From assembly GCA_947683625.1 (NCBI GenBank), contig CANTUR010000619.1, positions 186,001 through 250,000 on the forward strand: 64,000 bases of DNA. The letters run 5' to 3'. Below, piece after piece: positions 62,598 through 64,000 of the stretch. The notes below the pieces were generated by a model that ran no database searches, was not told the origin of the DNA, and was given only the letters and a program-made list of their open reading frames with translations. Source of the stretch: Mallotus nudiflorus (Eukaryota > Streptophyta > Magnoliopsida > Malpighiales > Euphorbiaceae). The position numbers and the translations under genes were made by a program. Each line of letters begins with the position of its first letter. Position 1 is the stretch's first letter.

Positions 62598-64000
62598 CTC
62601 CACCTGTTGTTATAACTCCTCCACCTGCTGCTAGAAATGTGCCTGCTACTGATATGAGACTGGAAGACATTGAAAACTACATAATAGAAAAGGCAAAGAG
62701 AGAATCACTTGAATTGGTTCAAGACCTTAAGTCCAAGCAGATGCAAGCACTGACTCAGAAAATTTCCAAGATGGAAGAACTAATTAGAGGACAAGGAATA
62801 GGATATTCTATTGACTTTGATGATATGTTGCAAATGAAAGGTGAAAAGCTGCTTGAAAAATTCAAAATGCCTTAATTACAAAAGTTTGATGGGAGAGGAG
62901 ATCTAAGGATTCATTTGAGTCAATACACCATAACCATGAGCACTACTAAGCACCGTTGTCAGTAGTTGCTAGGTTGTTTGTACTGTCACTGGAAGGAATG
63001 GCTGTGAATTGGTACCTTGGGTTAGAAAAGTTTGTTAGGGCTGACTGAAAGGAACTAAGTACTGCATTCTTGAAATAATATGATTAAAATACCAGGTTGG
63101 AGGTATCCATCAGGGATCAAGAGTTAACTAAACAGAAATCAAATGATTCTTTTTCTGATTTCTTAACTTGTTTCATGAATAAAGCAGGGATGATGAAAAA
63201 CAAGCTTACTGAGAAGGATCAAGTTAGAATGATAGTTCATAATGTGTCAACTAATCTGGTCGAGAGGCTACAAATGATGAATCCCAAAACCTTTATGGAT
63301 TTGTATGATGATGGGTTACAAGCTGCGGAAATTGAGAGTGAGAAAAAGAAATCTGCTAGAGGCACGGAACCTGAAACTACCCAATTGGGGGCATACAACA
63401 AGGAAGTACTAGCAGAGCTGTGGAGGTGCGTGCAGTTCAACAACCCTAAAGATTCTCCAATTTCAACCAACCAATCTCTAAAGTCCTAGAGAGGCTAATT
63501 CAAAAAGGCCTGCTCCGACCCTTGACCTTGTCCAAACCCTCGAATCTAAATCTCCATGGCTATAATCCAAACAGTTACTATAAGTTTCATCAAGTAGTTG
63601 GCCATTCCACAAATACTTGCATTCACCTAAAACATGAAATCCAAAACCTGATAGACTTTGGAAAAATCACCAACCCTGAGAAATCCAATTTCGACCCAAA
63701 CACCAGAAATAACCCTTTCCCAGACTATCTAAATGTTCCACTACCAGTCACCATGATGATCAACTCAGGGGTTAGTAAAGAAGAAGTGCTAAGCTCCTTC
63801 GAGGACCTCAACCTTATACCCAATGAAGAACCTTTCAGATAGCCACGGAGAGGAGTGGAAGATTTATTAGGCCAACCCTCAGGCAAGTTTGATTATAGAG
63901 TATTTTACTCGAAACCACCCTCTGCTGATATCCATATTGAATCAATTAAACCCTCAAGTTGGGGAGATGAGTTTGATGATAAGCTAGTAAAAGAAGAGCC
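62598..64000 (+). pseudogene. gag of the Ogre/Tat-like element, continued; runs off the window
   Basis: Continues the gag interrupted at 51182, after the AGGAG duplication. 62639-62875 is a Lys/Glu-rich helical stretch. 63097-63489 (130 residues) matches the gag core style, with ELTKQKSNDSFSDFLTCF. 63522-63842 carries a CHHC-like knuckle YYKFHQVVGHSTNTC followed by KHEIQNLIDFGKI, the usual Ogre/Tat gag signature with the first cysteine replaced by tyrosine. The frames are broken by stops between these blocks. Pol would lie to the right of the window. Confidence 0.75.

Noticed and set aside
1..64000. CRISPR arrays, operons or other prokaryote-type systems, rRNA and tRNA genes
   Set aside because: None seen. 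The repeats are LTRs, microsatellites and tandem duplications, and gene structure is that of a plant nucleus.

Overview
The window is nuclear DNA from a flowering plant, most likely a eudicot. It is AT-rich, its genes have short exons and GT-AG introns, and about three quarters of it is nested LTR retrotransposons. I cannot name the species from sequence alone.

Left part (1-12345), the gene-bearing part. A small remnant LTR element lies at the very edge (1-1622). A two-exon mitochondrial carrier gene recognisable as BAC2 (basic amino acid/arginine carrier) is on the minus strand (2601-4362). A four-exon 64-residue TMA7-type translation-machinery gene, too fragmented to appear as one ORF, is also on the minus strand (6967-8217). 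Then comes the first of a tandem array of G-type lectin S-receptor-like kinase genes (9036-12025), with all seven exons recognisable but broken by a stop and a frameshift.

Middle part (12346-29081). A 12.5-kb Ty3/gypsy element of the Tat lineage (12346-24885) sits between the first and second kinase copies. It is flanked by a 5-bp duplication (AGTGT), and the paralogous spacer at 28641 preserves the empty site. The element carries a decayed gag-pol and an antisense ORF, and a 3.1-kb solo LTR of another family has landed in that antisense ORF (18529-21652, duplication CTTCG). Beyond it are the second kinase pseudogene (25323-28326) and the last few codons of a third copy (29056-29081).

Right part (29082-64000) is a nest of transposons. 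It contains a Mutator-like transposase remnant, then six appearances in the window of one chromovirus-type (Del/Tekay-like) gypsy family with LTRs of about 3.1-3.3 kb. These are: solo LTR 18529-21652; LTR plus internal part 30644-37251; LTR plus gag 37867-46071, interrupted by another solo LTR at 38461-41638 (duplication GGTTT); an inverted gag fragment 48770-50175; and a complete element 51183-62592 (duplication AGGAG). The complete element is inserted in the gag gene of an Ogre/Tat-like element that runs off the right edge.

Only BAC2 and the TMA7 gene look intact. The most unusual signals are the antisense ORF of the Tat element, conserved splice-site-like signals and hairpins in the long LTRs, and stop codons in the complete chromovirus that are almost all CAG-to-TAG or CGA-to-TGA changes. 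I found no evidence of a wholly new biological system.
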